A stretch of DNA of 64,000 bases from an uncultured bacterium (GTDB lineage: Bacteria > Edwardsbacteria > AC1 > EtOH8): the NCBI GenBank assembly GCA_937863685.1, contig CALMGM010000001.1:1-64000 (forward strand), written 5' to 3'. A program made the translations under genes and the position numbers. The notes below the pieces were generated by a model. It searched no databases and was not told the DNA's origin. It was given only the letters and a program-made list of their open reading frames with translations. Position 1 is the first letter of the stretch. Each line of letters opens with the position of its first letter. Positions 32,259 to 41,603 of the stretch are shown one piece after another.

Positions 32259-35200
32259 ATGTCCAGATTAGCAAAGAACATTAAGATCGGTACTAAATAC
32301 CAGGTCCAGGAATTTTTGGGCCAGGGAGCAAATAGCCAGGTTTATAAAGTTAAAGACCTGGCTACGGGAGCAATCCTGGCCCTAAAACTTTTCTCCGGCG
32401 ATTCTGTTACTATCAACCAATTGTGTCAGGAATTTCGTTGTCTATCCGATCTTTCCCATCCCAACCTAGCCAGGGCCTTTGGATATGAGCATTATAAGGA
32501 CGGATGTTTTTTCGTGATGGAGTTTCTGCCTGGGCCAGATATCCTGGAAAGCTGCCGCAGCCTGGACCTTATGGGAAAATGCCGGAAACTGATCGATCTG
32601 TGCCAGGCCTTGGAATACATCCATTCCCGGGACATTGTCCATCTTGATCTCAAACCGTCCAATCTGTTGCTTGACGGACTGGGAACGGTGAAGTTGCTGG
32701 ATTTCGGGCTGGCTCAGAGTACTGTGAATATTTCACCTCTTAAAATATCCGGCACTCCCTCGTATATCCCACCGGAGATCATCTCCGGCCAGGCTCCTGA
32801 TGGAAGGGCGGATCTGTATTCGCTGGGAGTGCTGATGTACCAGATATTCACCGGGAACCTGCCCTTCCAAGCTCCGACCATCAAGGAATTGGTCAAAAAA
32901 CATCTCTATCATCAACCCCAGCCCCCCAGGGTTTATGATCAATCCATACCGGAGCAAATATCGGCCTTGATCTTAAGGCTGATAAGCAAGGACCCCAATG
33001 CCAGGCCGGCCCTGGCCAGCGAGGTAGCTTCGGAGTTGGCTGGCCTCATTAAGCTGGACCGCGCCGAACTCCCCACAATATCCCGGTCACCTTTCATTTT
33101 AAATTGCCGCATGGCAGGGCGGGACAAGGAGATGAATCAGCTCCGCCAGGCGGTCCAGAATGCCATTGCCGGACAGGGACACAGTATCTTTATTTCTGGG
33201 GAGACCGGCATCGGCCGTACCAAGCTTTTGATCGAATTCTCCCTGCAATCCCAATTGCTGGAATGCCAGGTATTGTGGGCCCGTTGTTATCAGCCGGATG
33301 CCGCCGCCTTCGGCTTAATAGTCCAGCTGCTTGATCAGGTACAATCCCTGGCTCAGAATTTTTGTCCCCAAACACTTGACGAATTCGGGCCTCAACTGTC
33401 GGAGATCGTTCCCGGATTGACCGGCCGGCCTGAAATTAAAAACCTTCCGCCACCGCCAATTCTGCCAGCCCAGGAACAGCGTCTTCGTCTTTTGGACGCC
33501 ATGACCAATTTCATCATTAAAACACTGGTGAGCGCTCCTTCCCGGGCTACGGTGATCATTTTAGAGAGCATTCAATGGGCGGATCGCGAAAGCCTGGAGG
33601 CCCTCTGTCATTTGGCCCGGAATATCGGACGGGCCCCGATTTTGGTGGTGGGAAGTTTTAGAAGCGATGAGATTGAATCCGGCCATTTCCTGAGGACCGC
33701 CGTCGAGAACCTGGCATCCGACAACCTGGCGGAACAGGTCTTTCTTAAGCGTCTCAGCCGCAATGAGGTCTCGGAGCTGATCCGAGCCGTTTTCCCCCGG
33801 CTGGAGAATCTGGAACCGTTGCTGGTTAAAATTTACGATGAGACCGATGGCAACCCCCTCCTGATAGAGGAGACCCTGTACTACCTGATGGATGCCGGTT
33901 TTATCATACGACGTCATGGTCGCTGGCAAATAACCACTTTGACACCGGAACGCTTGGACCTGCCCGGCAGCCTGACCTTGTCCTTCCGGGCCAAGCTGGG
34001 GAAATTATCGCCGGGACAATTGCTGATAATGCAATCCCTGGCCGTAATGGAGCGGCCGGCCACCTTCCAGGAGATCCAGGGTCTTACCGAGATGGAGGAC
34101 GGCCAACTGAGCCGGGACCTGTTACACCTTAAAGGCCAAAGCCTGCTGGCCTGGCTGCAGGACGAAAAGGGAGAACCGGCCTACGGCCTGCACCATTTTA
34201 AGATCGTCCCCGAGATATGTCTTACCATCAGCCATGAGCTATCTTCCGCCCTGCATCGCAGGGCGGCCCTGATCATGGAAAAGCATAAAAGCCGCTCGCT
34301 GCAGGATACGGTCCTGCTGTCCAGCCACTGGGAGGCTGCCGGAGAACCGGCTAAGGCTGCGGAATGCCATCTGCGGGCAGGCGACGATCTGTCCGAATTC
34401 TCCAAACGACAGGCCATCGAACATTACCGGAGGGCCCTGGAACTGCTGCCATCCCCCCACGACATCCCGGTGTTGGAAAAGGTGCAGAAATTATACTATG
34501 TTTCCGGTGAATATCAAAAAGCGCTGGAGCAAGCCCTAGAGATATCTCAGATCCAGGGCCCCTCTCCGGAGATATATTATAAAATTGGGCGCTGCCTCGA
34601 GCGCCTGGGAGATTACGACCGCTCAACGGAATATCTGCAGAAAGGATTGTCGGTCTCACAGGGAGACGCCCTGTCGGCGGCCCGTTTGATGGGAGCCCTG
34701 GCCATAACCAGCATAGGCCGGGGTGAATACCGCAATGCCGAAAAAATCTGCCAATCGGCTTTAAAGCAACTCCCCTTGAACAGCCGGCCAACAGTGGAGG
34801 CCGAACTATATAATACTTTGGGGCAGGCCTACTGGCACCTGGCCGAATGGAGCCAGGCCCTCTCGGTCCATCGCAGAAGCCTTGAGATAAAAGAACGCGA
34901 AGGCAGCCTCTACGGCATTGCTACCAGTTACAACAATCTTGGATCGGTCTATTACCGGATGTACGAATGGGACAAGGCGGCCGAGTGTCACAGGAAAAGC
35001 TTCTCCCTGCGAGAGAAGATCGGCGATATCAGCGGCCTGGCCCGCTCCTATAACAACCTGGCCCTGATTTACCGGCATCTTTACGATTGGGAAAGAGCCT
35101 TGGAATTCCACGGCAAATGCCTGCAGACCATGGAGCGGATCGGGCTGGGACTGGAAACCGCCGCATCGCTGGTGGATATAGGCCTGATCCATAAAGCCAA

Positions 35201-35972
35201 GGGCGAATGGGACCAGGCTCTCTGGAGTTATAACCGGGCCATCCAGCTGGCGGTCAACATAGGAGCCAAGAACCTGCTGCTGGACGCCTATATCCGAAAG
35301 GCCGAACTCTACCTGGCCCTGGGAAGTCTTGAGGACTCTAGCCTATTCTGCCAGAAATCGCTGGCTATGGCCGGGGAACTGGGCGGCCGGCTGGAACTGG
35401 GAAGGGGGCTGAACATATCGGGGCGCATCAGCCAGATGCGTCAGCAGTGGGATAACGCCCGGGAAGCCCTTACCAGCGCCCGGGAGATCTTCTCGGAACT
35501 GGACATCAAGGCCGGGGAGGCTTACATCCTGAAGAACCTGGCCGACCTGCACCGCGAGCTGGGACAGTTGGAGGAATCCGTCGCCCTGGCCGACAAATCG
35601 CTCAGCCTGGCCCAACGGGTAGAGGAACAGCAACTGGTCTCGGAAATCCTGTTGCTGAAGGGTGAATTGCTGGAAGAGAAAGGACAGGATGGTTACCGTT
35701 TCATGGAGTGGTCGCTGGAGATCGCAAACCAGGTGAACGTCATCGAAACCACCTGGCCGGTGTATTCGGCCATGGTCCGCCATCATTTAAAAAATAAAAA
35801 GTACCCTGCGGCCCTGGAGTGCTGCCAGAAGACCCTGCTTCTGTTTAAACAGTCGCTGGCCAATATCAGCCAACCGGAGCTAAAAACCTCCTATATCCTG
35901 GCCCCCCGGCGACGGCAGCTGTTCCGGGATATAAAATTATTGAGCCAGGAGGTGCTGAACCATGCCGGTTAG
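32259..35972 (+). CDS. Ser/Thr protein kinase fused to a STAND-type ATPase and TPR repeats
   Basis: A 1237-residue signalling protein. Residues about 8-265 are a complete Hanks-type kinase: glycine loop G-Q-G-A-N-S-Q-V, Lys in L-A-L-K-L, catalytic H-L-D-L-K-P-S-N, metal-binding L-D-F-G and G-T-P-S-Y-I-P-P-E. Residues about 285-620 are an AAA/STAND ATPase domain, but Walker A reads G-E-T-G-I-G-R-T (Arg for Lys) and Walker B L-E-S-I-Q-W-A-D, so hydrolysis may be impaired. From about 700 to the end run some ten TPR-like repeats. The layout resembles PknK-type regulators. The next gene, a sigma54 activator, overlaps its end by 11 bases and is the likely target. ATG 32259 is chosen; TTG 32250 is possible. 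Confidence 0.88.
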   Translation: MSRLAKNIKIGTKYQVQEFLGQGANSQVYKVKDLATGAILALKLFSGDSVTINQLCQEFRCLSDLSHPNLARAFGYEHYKDGCFFVMEFLPGPDILESCRSLDLMGKCRKLIDLCQALEYIHSRDIVHLDLKPSNLLLDGLGTVKLLDFGLAQSTVNISPLKISGTPSYIPPEIISGQAPDGRADLYSLGVLMYQIFTGNLPFQAPTIKELVKKHLYHQPQPPRVYDQSIPEQISALILRLISKDPNARPALASEVASELAGLIKLDRAELPTISRSPFILNCRMAGRDKEMNQLRQAVQNAIAGQGHSIFISGETGIGRTKLLIEFSLQSQLLECQVLWARCYQPDAAAFGLIVQLLDQVQSLAQNFCPQTLDEFGPQLSEIVPGLTGRPEIKNLPPPPILPAQEQRLRLLDAMTNFIIKTLVSAPSRATVIILESIQWADRESLEALCHLARNIGRAPILVVGSFRSDEIESGHFLRTAVENLASDNLAEQVFLKRLSRNEVSELIRAVFPRLENLEPLLVKIYDETDGNPLLIEETLYYLMDAGFIIRRHGRWQITTLTPERLDLPGSLTLSFRAKLGKLSPGQLLIMQSLAVMERPATFQEIQGLTEMEDGQLSRDLLHLKGQSLLAWLQDEKGEPAYGLHHFKIVPEICLTISHELSSALHRRAALIMEKHKSRSLQDTVLLSSHWEAAGEPAKAAECHLRAGDDLSEFSKRQAIEHYRRALELLPSPHDIPVLEKVQKLYYVSGEYQKALEQALEISQIQGPSPEIYYKIGRCLERLGDYDRSTEYLQKGLSVSQGDALSAARLMGALAITSIGRGEYRNAEKICQSALKQLPLNSRPTVEAELYNTLGQAYWHLAEWSQALSVHRRSLEIKEREGSLYGIATSYNNLGSVYYRMYEWDKAAECHRKSFSLREKIGDISGLARSYNNLALIYRHLYDWERALEFHGKCLQTMERIGLGLETAASLVDIGLIHKAKGEWDQALWSYNRAIQLAVNIGAKNLLLDAYIRKAELYLALGSLEDSSLFCQKSLAMAGELGGRLELGRGLNISGRISQMRQQWDNAREALTSAREIFSELDIKAGEAYILKNLADLHRELGQLEESVALADKSLSLAQRVEEQQLVSEILLLKGELLEEKGQDGYRFMEWSLEIANQVNVIETTWPVYSAMVRHHLKNKKYPAALECCQKTLLLFKQSLANISQPELKTSYILAPRRRQLFRDIKLLSQEVLNHAG

Positions 35973-37590
35973 CCAGAGGATGCAGAACGCAGAGAACCTG
36001 ATAGTCGAAGCGGAGCTGGAGCTGGCCTCCATCGCCCAGGCGCTGGAGGAACGGAGAAATACGGCTTCGTTTCTTTCCCCGGATCAGGGCCGGGAACGGC
36101 TGGACCTTCTGCTGGAGGTATCCCGCCGACTCAGCCGGGTGTTGAATTTGGACCAATTGCTGAACGTGATAATGGATTCGGTGCTCTCCCTGACCCGGGC
36201 CGAACGCGGATTTTTGATGCTTTACGAAGAGGATGTTCTGAAGTTCCGGGTGATCCGCAACCCCCAAAACCAGGAATGGGCGGGCGAGGACTACCAGATC
36301 AGCCATACCCTGACCCAGCAGGTGATAGACAGCGGACAGCCGCTTTGGGTGAAAGATGCCTGCCAGGATGCCAATTACAGCCAGTCGGCCTCCATCGCCG
36401 ATCTCAAGCTGCGCTCCTGCATGTGCGTGCCTCTTTTTTCGGGACAGGCCGACAGCCGAAAGCTGTTGGGAGTGATATATGTAGATAGCCAGCAGCTTCA
36501 CGAAAGTTTCTCCGCCCAAGATCTGGATCTTTTTTCCGCCCTGGCGGCCCAGGCAGCCATCTCCATCGAGAACGCCCGGCTGGTTGAGGATATCCGCCGT
36601 CTGGAGGGAGAGAAGCGGGCACAGCTGGAACAGGAAAACCTCTCGCTGCAGAAATTGTTGGAGGAGAAGGGAGAACTGCTGGGCCAGGGCCAGGCCATGG
36701 AACGGGTGTTCACCATGATCCGCCGGGTCTCCGGCTCGGATGCCAGCATCCTGTTGCTGGGCGAATCCGGCACCGGAAAGGGCCTGGCGGCCAAAGCCAT
36801 TCATCAGCTTTCGCCCCGTCAGGACATGCCTTTTGTGGTCATAGACTGTGGGGCCATCCCGGAGAACCTGCTGGAATCTGAGCTGTTCGGGTACGAGAAA
36901 GGCGCCTTCACCGGAGCCTATGCCAAAAAGCCGGGTAAATTCGAAATGGCCAATGGCGGGACGATCTTCCTGGATGAGGTCGGCGACCTTCCCCTGCTAC
37001 TGCAGGCCAAGCTGCTGCGGGTGCTGCAGGAGGGCGTCATTGAGCATATCGGGGGGCGCGACCCCATCAAGGTGGACGTCAGGGTGATAGCCGCCACCAA
37101 CCGTAACCTGGAGGGCGAAGTGAAAGCCCAAAAATTCCGTCAGGACCTGTTTTACCGGCTGAACGTGGTCACCATCGATATGCCGGCCCTCCGGGAGCGC
37201 CGAAGCGATGTCCTGCTGCTGGCCAGCATCTTCCTGGAGCGTTTTGCGGCCAAATACAGGAAGGGCATCACCGGTTTCGAGAGCCAGGCCAAACAGGCCC
37301 TGATGGAGCATCCCTGGCCCGGCAATGTGCGTGAACTGGAGCACCGGATCGAACGGGCGGTGATCATGTGCGACGAGAAACAGATAACCGCCCAGCACCT
37401 GGAATTGAAGCAGGATACCCGGGCCCGGGCCGCTTTTGGTCGGCTCAAGGACATCAAGCAGGATCTGGAAAGGCAGCTGCTGTCGCAGGCCCTGGCCGAC
37501 AACCAGGGGGATATCACGGCCACCGCCAGACAGCTGGGGATAACCCGGCAGCAGGTATACCGCCTGATGGCCAGGCATGAGGTAAAATGA
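35962..37590 (+). CDS. GAF-domain sigma54-dependent transcriptional activator
   Basis: A 542-residue bacterial enhancer-binding protein. An N-terminal helical stretch leads into a GAF sensor domain (about 45-205), then a sigma54-interaction AAA+ domain (about 230-460) with Walker A G-E-S-G-T-G-K-G, the sigma54-contacting G-A-F-T-G-A loop, Walker B T-I-F-L-D-E-V and the arginine-finger region F-R-Q-D-L-F-Y-R-L. A Fis-type HTH closes the protein (A-R-Q-L-G-I-T-R-Q-Q-V-Y-R-L). There is no receiver domain, so control may come through GAF ligands or the kinase encoded upstream. AGGAGGT lies inside the kinase gene end, so the two are translationally coupled. Confidence 0.93.
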   Translation: MPVSQRMQNAENLIVEAELELASIAQALEERRNTASFLSPDQGRERLDLLLEVSRRLSRVLNLDQLLNVIMDSVLSLTRAERGFLMLYEEDVLKFRVIRNPQNQEWAGEDYQISHTLTQQVIDSGQPLWVKDACQDANYSQSASIADLKLRSCMCVPLFSGQADSRKLLGVIYVDSQQLHESFSAQDLDLFSALAAQAAISIENARLVEDIRRLEGEKRAQLEQENLSLQKLLEEKGELLGQGQAMERVFTMIRRVSGSDASILLLGESGTGKGLAAKAIHQLSPRQDMPFVVIDCGAIPENLLESELFGYEKGAFTGAYAKKPGKFEMANGGTIFLDEVGDLPLLLQAKLLRVLQEGVIEHIGGRDPIKVDVRVIAATNRNLEGEVKAQKFRQDLFYRLNVVTIDMPALRERRSDVLLLASIFLERFAAKYRKGITGFESQAKQALMEHPWPGNVRELEHRIERAVIMCDEKQITAQHLELKQDTRARAAFGRLKDIKQDLERQLLSQALADNQGDITATARQLGITRQQVYRLMARHEVK

Positions 37591-37614
37591 CCTCAGGCCT
37601 ATCCGATCTCAAAT

Positions 37615-37649
37615 CAAAAACGGGTCAAGCAAAGCTTGACCCGTTTTTG
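37615..37649. terminator. Bidirectional terminator
   Basis: A 16-bp stem (37615-37630 with 37634-37649) with an AAA loop and T/A tracts. It separates the convergent sigma54-activator and cyclophilin genes. Confidence 0.85.
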
Positions 37650-37659
37650 ATGGTTCGTA

Positions 37660-38289
37660 TTATTGTTTGACAGTGATGCTCTTGATGGTGATATTCTTGG
37701 TCGGGCGGTCGCGCATATCGCGGGGCTGTTTGGCTATGATATCCACCACCTCCATGCCTTTGACCACCTTGCCGAAGGGGATGAAGCCCATCTGATCCAG
37801 CCGGGCGCACTTGTCGTCCAGGTTGATGAAGAACTGGGCGTCGGACTGGGAGTCTATCGGCTGGTTTCGCGAGGAAGAAGCCATGGAGACTGTTCCCCGC
37901 AGGTTGGATCTCTTACGCGGTTCGGCGTCCATCTGTTCCCCGCCGTAACCGTCGTTTCCCTGATCGCCGTCCTTGGATAGCGGATCTCCGCCCTGGATCA
38001 CAAAACCCGGCACCAGCCGGTGAAAAGTAGTTCCGTCGAATGACTGGGCCAAAGTCTTGCTGACGAAGTTTAGGACGGTCTTGGGAGCGTCCTTGGGGAA
38101 CAGCTCGATCTCGATCTGGCCGAAATCGGTATCGATGACCACCACCGGTTTCTCCATGATCTTCTTGACATCGGGCTGGGCCTGGGTGCCGGCCGGAGCC
38201 TGGCTCTGTACGGCTTCCATCTCCTCCTTCTTGCAGGAGACCAGGGCCAAAAGCGAAAGGCCTATAATTACTGTTAATACTTTCCTCAT
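37660..38289 (-). CDS. Cyclophilin-type peptidyl-prolyl isomerase lipoprotein
   Basis: A 209-residue protein with a signal peptide and lipobox (L-V-S-C, Cys19) and a cyclophilin domain (about 48-205). Catalytic-site segments are seen: F-H-R-L-V-P-G-F-V-I-Q-G-G-D and D-A-Q-F-F-I-N. It catalyses proline isomerisation in envelope protein folding. A linker rich in Gln and Ala separates the lipid anchor from the domain. It lies 72 bp downstream of the tonB-like gene on the same strand, but a hairpin between them suggests partial separation. Confidence 0.9.
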   Translation of the reverse strand: MRKVLTVIIGLSLLALVSCKKEEMEAVQSQAPAGTQAQPDVKKIMEKPVVVIDTDFGQIEIELFPKDAPKTVLNFVSKTLAQSFDGTTFHRLVPGFVIQGGDPLSKDGDQGNDGYGGEQMDAEPRKRSNLRGTVSMASSSRNQPIDSQSDAQFFINLDDKCARLDQMGFIPFGKVVKGMEVVDIIAKQPRDMRDRPTKNITIKSITVKQ

Positions 38290-38314
38290 TATTTCCTCCC
38301 TTTGATATTAAGAT

Positions 38315-38343
38315 GCCCCGAACCAAAATACTCGGTCCGGGGC
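38315..38343 (-). terminator. Hairpin between the tonB-like and cyclophilin genes
   Basis: GCCCCGAACC (38315-38324) pairs with GGTCCGGGGC (38334-38343) with one imperfect pair. No T run follows on the minus strand, so it may attenuate rather than end transcription. Confidence 0.4.
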
Positions 38344-38361
38344 ACTATGGCATTTTTGCTG

Positions 38362-39177
38362 TTATTGATTGAGTTTGAAGGTCACCGGCCACATCACCCA
38401 GACCCTGACCGGTTTCCCGCCCGGGGCAATGGCCGGGGTGAATATGCACTGTTTTCCGGCCTCCACCGCCGCCTCGTCCAGCGAAACGTTTCCGGAGCTT
38501 TTGGCCACCACGGCCATTTTAATGTGTCCGTCGAAGTCCACCAGCAGCTGCAGATATACCTTTCCTTCGATACCGGCTTTCTTGACTATGTCCGGATAGA
38601 CGGCTTGGCCGGCCTTGATGATCTCGGGGGCCTTGTCCACCGCCACAAAGGCCTGCCGGTCGGGGACCAGGTCCTCCACCTGCAGGTTGCTGGCGCCGGA
38701 AGCGCCCTCGGTGGTGGCCAAGCCTGCCGACATGGCACCGAGTTCGGACTGGGTATAGGCAGCCTCGTCCACCGCCTTGTCATCGGCTACTGGTTTGGGA
38801 ACACCCATGGTGGGGGCTGCGGCCACCGCGGCCGAGGCCACCTGCACCTGCTCCACATTGGAGCTGCTCAAAGAAGGCGGGGCGCCCAGCTGGCTGTAGG
38901 TGATCCTGACCATCGGGGCATCTGGTATCGGCCGGTGGGCCTCTATATATGCGTTGACCGCAAAATATGAGAGCCCTCCCAGCACCAGCACCATCATGGC
39001 TGTCAGCGATATCAGCATGCCCTTCTTGAGATGCAGGGGGATCAATACCTTGGATTGTTTGACGCCAAAACCCATGGACGAATATTCCCGGGCCTGAATG
39101 GTGACCACCAGCCAGGCTATGATCAGTCCCACCAGGGTACCGGCCACCGGAAAGAAAATATTGATGTTATTGTTCAT
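38362..39177 (-). CDS. TonB-like energy transducer
   Basis: A 271-residue protein with two hydrophobic segments (about 5-25 and 54-74) and a C-terminal TonB domain (about 185-270). The domain has V-Y-P-D-I-V-K-K-A-G-I-E-G-K-V-Y-L-Q and a closing P-V-R-V-W-V-M-W-P-V-T-F. TonB carries proton-motive energy from ExbB/ExbD to outer-membrane receptors. The central linker is Ala/Val-rich rather than the usual Pro/Lys-rich. It follows the second exbD-like gene by three bases. Confidence 0.87.
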   Translation of the reverse strand: MNNNINIFFPVAGTLVGLIIAWLVVTIQAREYSSMGFGVKQSKVLIPLHLKKGMLISLTAMMVLVLGGLSYFAVNAYIEAHRPIPDAPMVRITYSQLGAPPSLSSSNVEQVQVASAAVAAAPTMGVPKPVADDKAVDEAAYTQSELGAMSAGLATTEGASGASNLQVEDLVPDRQAFVAVDKAPEIIKAGQAVYPDIVKKAGIEGKVYLQLLVDFDGHIKMAVVAKSSGNVSLDEAAVEAGKQCIFTPAIAPGGKPVRVWVMWPVTFKLNQ

Positions 39178-39180
39178 ATT

Positions 39181-39879
39181 TTATTTCCCCCCCTTCGCGG
39201 CGGCAGCGGCTTTCTTTTTGGCTTCCTCGATGGCTTTCAGATGATCCTCGGTCTGCTCCACGATGGCAAATCGGGCGATCTGGTTCTGCTGGATGGCATC
39301 CATCACCGCCACCACCTTGTCGTAACTGCTCTCCCGGTTCACCTGCACCAGCACCGTCAGACGGCAGATCTTCTCATCCCGGACCATGTCCAGACTGTCC
39401 CGGATCTCCCGGGGAATCCTTTTGCCCTTGTTGTCTGCCATGAATTTATCGTATTTGTCCAGAAAATCCGGACCCGACTCGTAATAAACCTGGGTGCGGC
39501 CGTCGATGTGGGCCGGCATCTTCTTGATATTATCCAGCTTGCTGCTCAGCATCAGGGAATCAAGCGAATTGCCCTCCACCGGAGCCGGGACATCAAAACC
39601 GATATTCTGTAAAATGGTGCCGTCCTTCATGATATTCACCGAAAGCACATTGGACTGGGCCACCGGCTTCTCGGTGCCGGGCTCTGTTTCCGGGGGCAGG
39701 GTGATCTCGATGGCCTGGGGTTCCTTGAACCGGGTGGTGGTCATGAAGAATATCACCAACAGAAAGCCGATATCCACCATCGGGGTCATATCCAGGACTA
39801 TATTGGGCCGGCCTTTGCGTTTGCGTAATCCGCCTTTTTTCTTGCCGCTTTCTTGGGGCCCCATATCTACTGCGCCCAT
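39181..39879 (-). CDS. ExbD/TolR-type protein (second copy)
   Basis: A 232-residue ExbD-family protein. A basic N-terminus is followed by the membrane helix with the proton-relay Asp, in I-V-L-D-M-T-P-M-V-D-I-G-F-L-L, and a periplasmic domain ending in an Ala/Lys-rich tail. At 232 residues it is longer than classical ExbD (~140) because of an insertion in the periplasmic part. The ATG at 39879 has GGGAGGTGATG just upstream, four bases after the preceding stop; longer starts would extend back into that gene. Confidence 0.88.
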   Translation of the reverse strand: MGAVDMGPQESGKKKGGLRKRKGRPNIVLDMTPMVDIGFLLVIFFMTTTRFKEPQAIEITLPPETEPGTEKPVAQSNVLSVNIMKDGTILQNIGFDVPAPVEGNSLDSLMLSSKLDNIKKMPAHIDGRTQVYYESGPDFLDKYDKFMADNKGKRIPREIRDSLDMVRDEKICRLTVLVQVNRESSYDKVVAVMDAIQQNQIARFAIVEQTEDHLKAIEEAKKKAAAAAKGGK

Positions 39880-39883
39880 GCCA

Positions 39884-40657
39884 TCACCTCCCTTCTTCGC
39901 CAAATATCGGTTTGGCATCCGCTTTAAGGTTGGTCACCAGAGAAAACCTTAACATGTTGACGTCTTTTTTCTGCAGGATGCTGGTCAGGTCAAGCATCTT
40001 TCCCGATAGGCAATTCTTGTCCACCAAAAGGACCATCATCAGTTTGGGGTTGCGCATGCGCTCCTCGACCACAGTCATGGCGATGTTTCCCAGCAGCAGC
40101 GGCTGGGCCGCATCCTTGCCGGTGGAATACCATATCATCATGCTGTCGACCCTGGCGGTATACTGTTCGGGGGTCAGGGAGACAATCTCCTGTTTGGCCC
40201 ACTTGCTGATGAAATTATCCTTCCTCTGCACCTCGCGGATGGCCAGCTCGGCTGCCCGGCCCCTGGTAAGGGGTTTGCCGGGAGCTGAGGCGATCTCCTT
40301 AAGCAGATCCTCCGAAGCCGAGGGGAGCAGGGTCCCGTCCATACCCCTTAGAGCCGCCACCGTCACGTTGGGATCGGCCGTGGATTCTTTGATGTTGGCG
40401 ATCAGGGTCAAAAGATTACTCGGCCCGATACTGTCGGCCAAAGCCGCGGCCTTCTCCGGAGCCAGCACATTGATGACCATGACATTGGCCTCGGGGACCT
40501 TTAAGGGAGAACGCGAATCGGGCAGCATGACCTCCACCGTTACCGGAGGACGGGCATGATAAGTGGACATGAAGAAGATGACCAGCAGAAAGGCGATGTC
40601 AACCATCGGGGTCATATCCAGGACGATCCTGGCCCGACGTTTCATCTTTGCTGACAT
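39884..40657 (-). CDS. ExbD/TolR-type protein (first copy)
   Basis: A 257-residue ExbD-family protein with the hallmark I-V-L-D-M-T-P-M-V-D-I-A-F-L-L-V-I-F-F helix near the start and a large periplasmic domain carrying a ~110-residue insertion. It pairs with the MotA/TolQ/ExbB-type channel encoded just upstream (one-base gap). Two non-identical ExbD proteins following one ExbB is the arrangement seen in Bacteroidetes-type clusters. Confidence 0.88.
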   Translation of the reverse strand: MSAKMKRRARIVLDMTPMVDIAFLLVIFFMSTYHARPPVTVEVMLPDSRSPLKVPEANVMVINVLAPEKAAALADSIGPSNLLTLIANIKESTADPNVTVAALRGMDGTLLPSASEDLLKEIASAPGKPLTRGRAAELAIREVQRKDNFISKWAKQEIVSLTPEQYTARVDSMMIWYSTGKDAAQPLLLGNIAMTVVEERMRNPKLMMVLLVDKNCLSGKMLDLTSILQKKDVNMLRFSLVTNLKADAKPIFGEEGR

Positions 40658-40658
40658 C

Positions 40659-41480
40659 TTATTTTTCTCCTATCGTCAAAAGTTGCTGCATCTCGTAAAT
40701 GGCCTCGTCGGTGCCGAACTGGAACAGGGAGACCTTGTTCATGAAATAATTGTTGGCCACGATGCCGCCGATGCCGTTGAACAGTCCGCCGGCGGTGTTG
40801 ATCAGGGCCTCGGAGATGCCGCGGGCCAGTTCGGAGGCATCCGGAGCACCGGCGTGAGCCATGGCCTGGAAGGCGCGGATCATGCCGATGGTGGTGCCCA
40901 TCAGGCCCACCATGGTTCCGATGGAGGCGATGGTGGTCAGCATTATCAGGTTGCGCTCCAACAGCGGGGTCTCCAGCATGTTGGCCTCTTCGATGGCCCG
41001 GAGCAGCTCGGCGCTCTTCTTGTCGGCTGAGATGTTCTCGCTCTGCAGTGCCAGGTATTTCTCCAATCCGGCTCTTAGGACGTTGGCGGTGGAGCCTCTC
41101 TGGGCGTTGCAGGCGGCGATGGCCCCGGTGATGTTTCCGGCCCTCAGCAGTTCGCGGAACTCCTCCATGAAAACGGTCAGATTCTTGGCGCCGCGGGCCC
41201 GGCCGATGGTCAGGCTGCGCTCGATAATATAGGTGAACAACAGCACCAGCAGGAATACCAGGATGATCACCACCGGGCCTCCGGCCTGGATATACTCCGG
41301 GAGGGTCTTATAGATCACAAACGATACCGCCAGTCCGATGACGTAAAGTATCAGGGTCACCAAACCGATCTTCTTGGTGCGGGCCAGGGCGATGCCCAAC
41401 CCAGCGGCTACGATAGCCGGGACGACTCCCATGATCAGGATTTTGACGATCATCGGAGCGTTCATCAGTCCGTTCAACAT
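40659..41480 (-). CDS. MotA/TolQ/ExbB proton-channel protein
   Basis: A 273-residue membrane protein with N-terminal helices (about 10-45 and 65-85) and the conserved C-terminal pair (about 178-245). The pore segment reads L-T-T-I-A-S-I-G-T-M-V-G-L-M-G-T-T-I-G-M-I. It forms the proton channel with ExbD and TonB, powering outer-membrane transport or, in relatives, motility. AGGAGGT lies ten bases before the ATG. Confidence 0.9.
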   Translation of the reverse strand: MLNGLMNAPMIVKILIMGVVPAIVAAGLGIALARTKKIGLVTLILYVIGLAVSFVIYKTLPEYIQAGGPVVIILVFLLVLLFTYIIERSLTIGRARGAKNLTVFMEEFRELLRAGNITGAIAACNAQRGSTANVLRAGLEKYLALQSENISADKKSAELLRAIEEANMLETPLLERNLIMLTTIASIGTMVGLMGTTIGMIRAFQAMAHAGAPDASELARGISEALINTAGGLFNGIGGIVANNYFMNKVSLFQFGTDEAIYEMQQLLTIGEK

Positions 41481-41603
41481 TGTTTTAAACTACCTCCTGT
41501 GCTTTTTGATTTTTATTTGGCTTCTCAAAATTGAGAGCCGGTTAATTGAATTTATCCGTTTCTCCGGTTTCCATAGCTGGAATAAATATGAGGGCGGCGG
41601 TGA

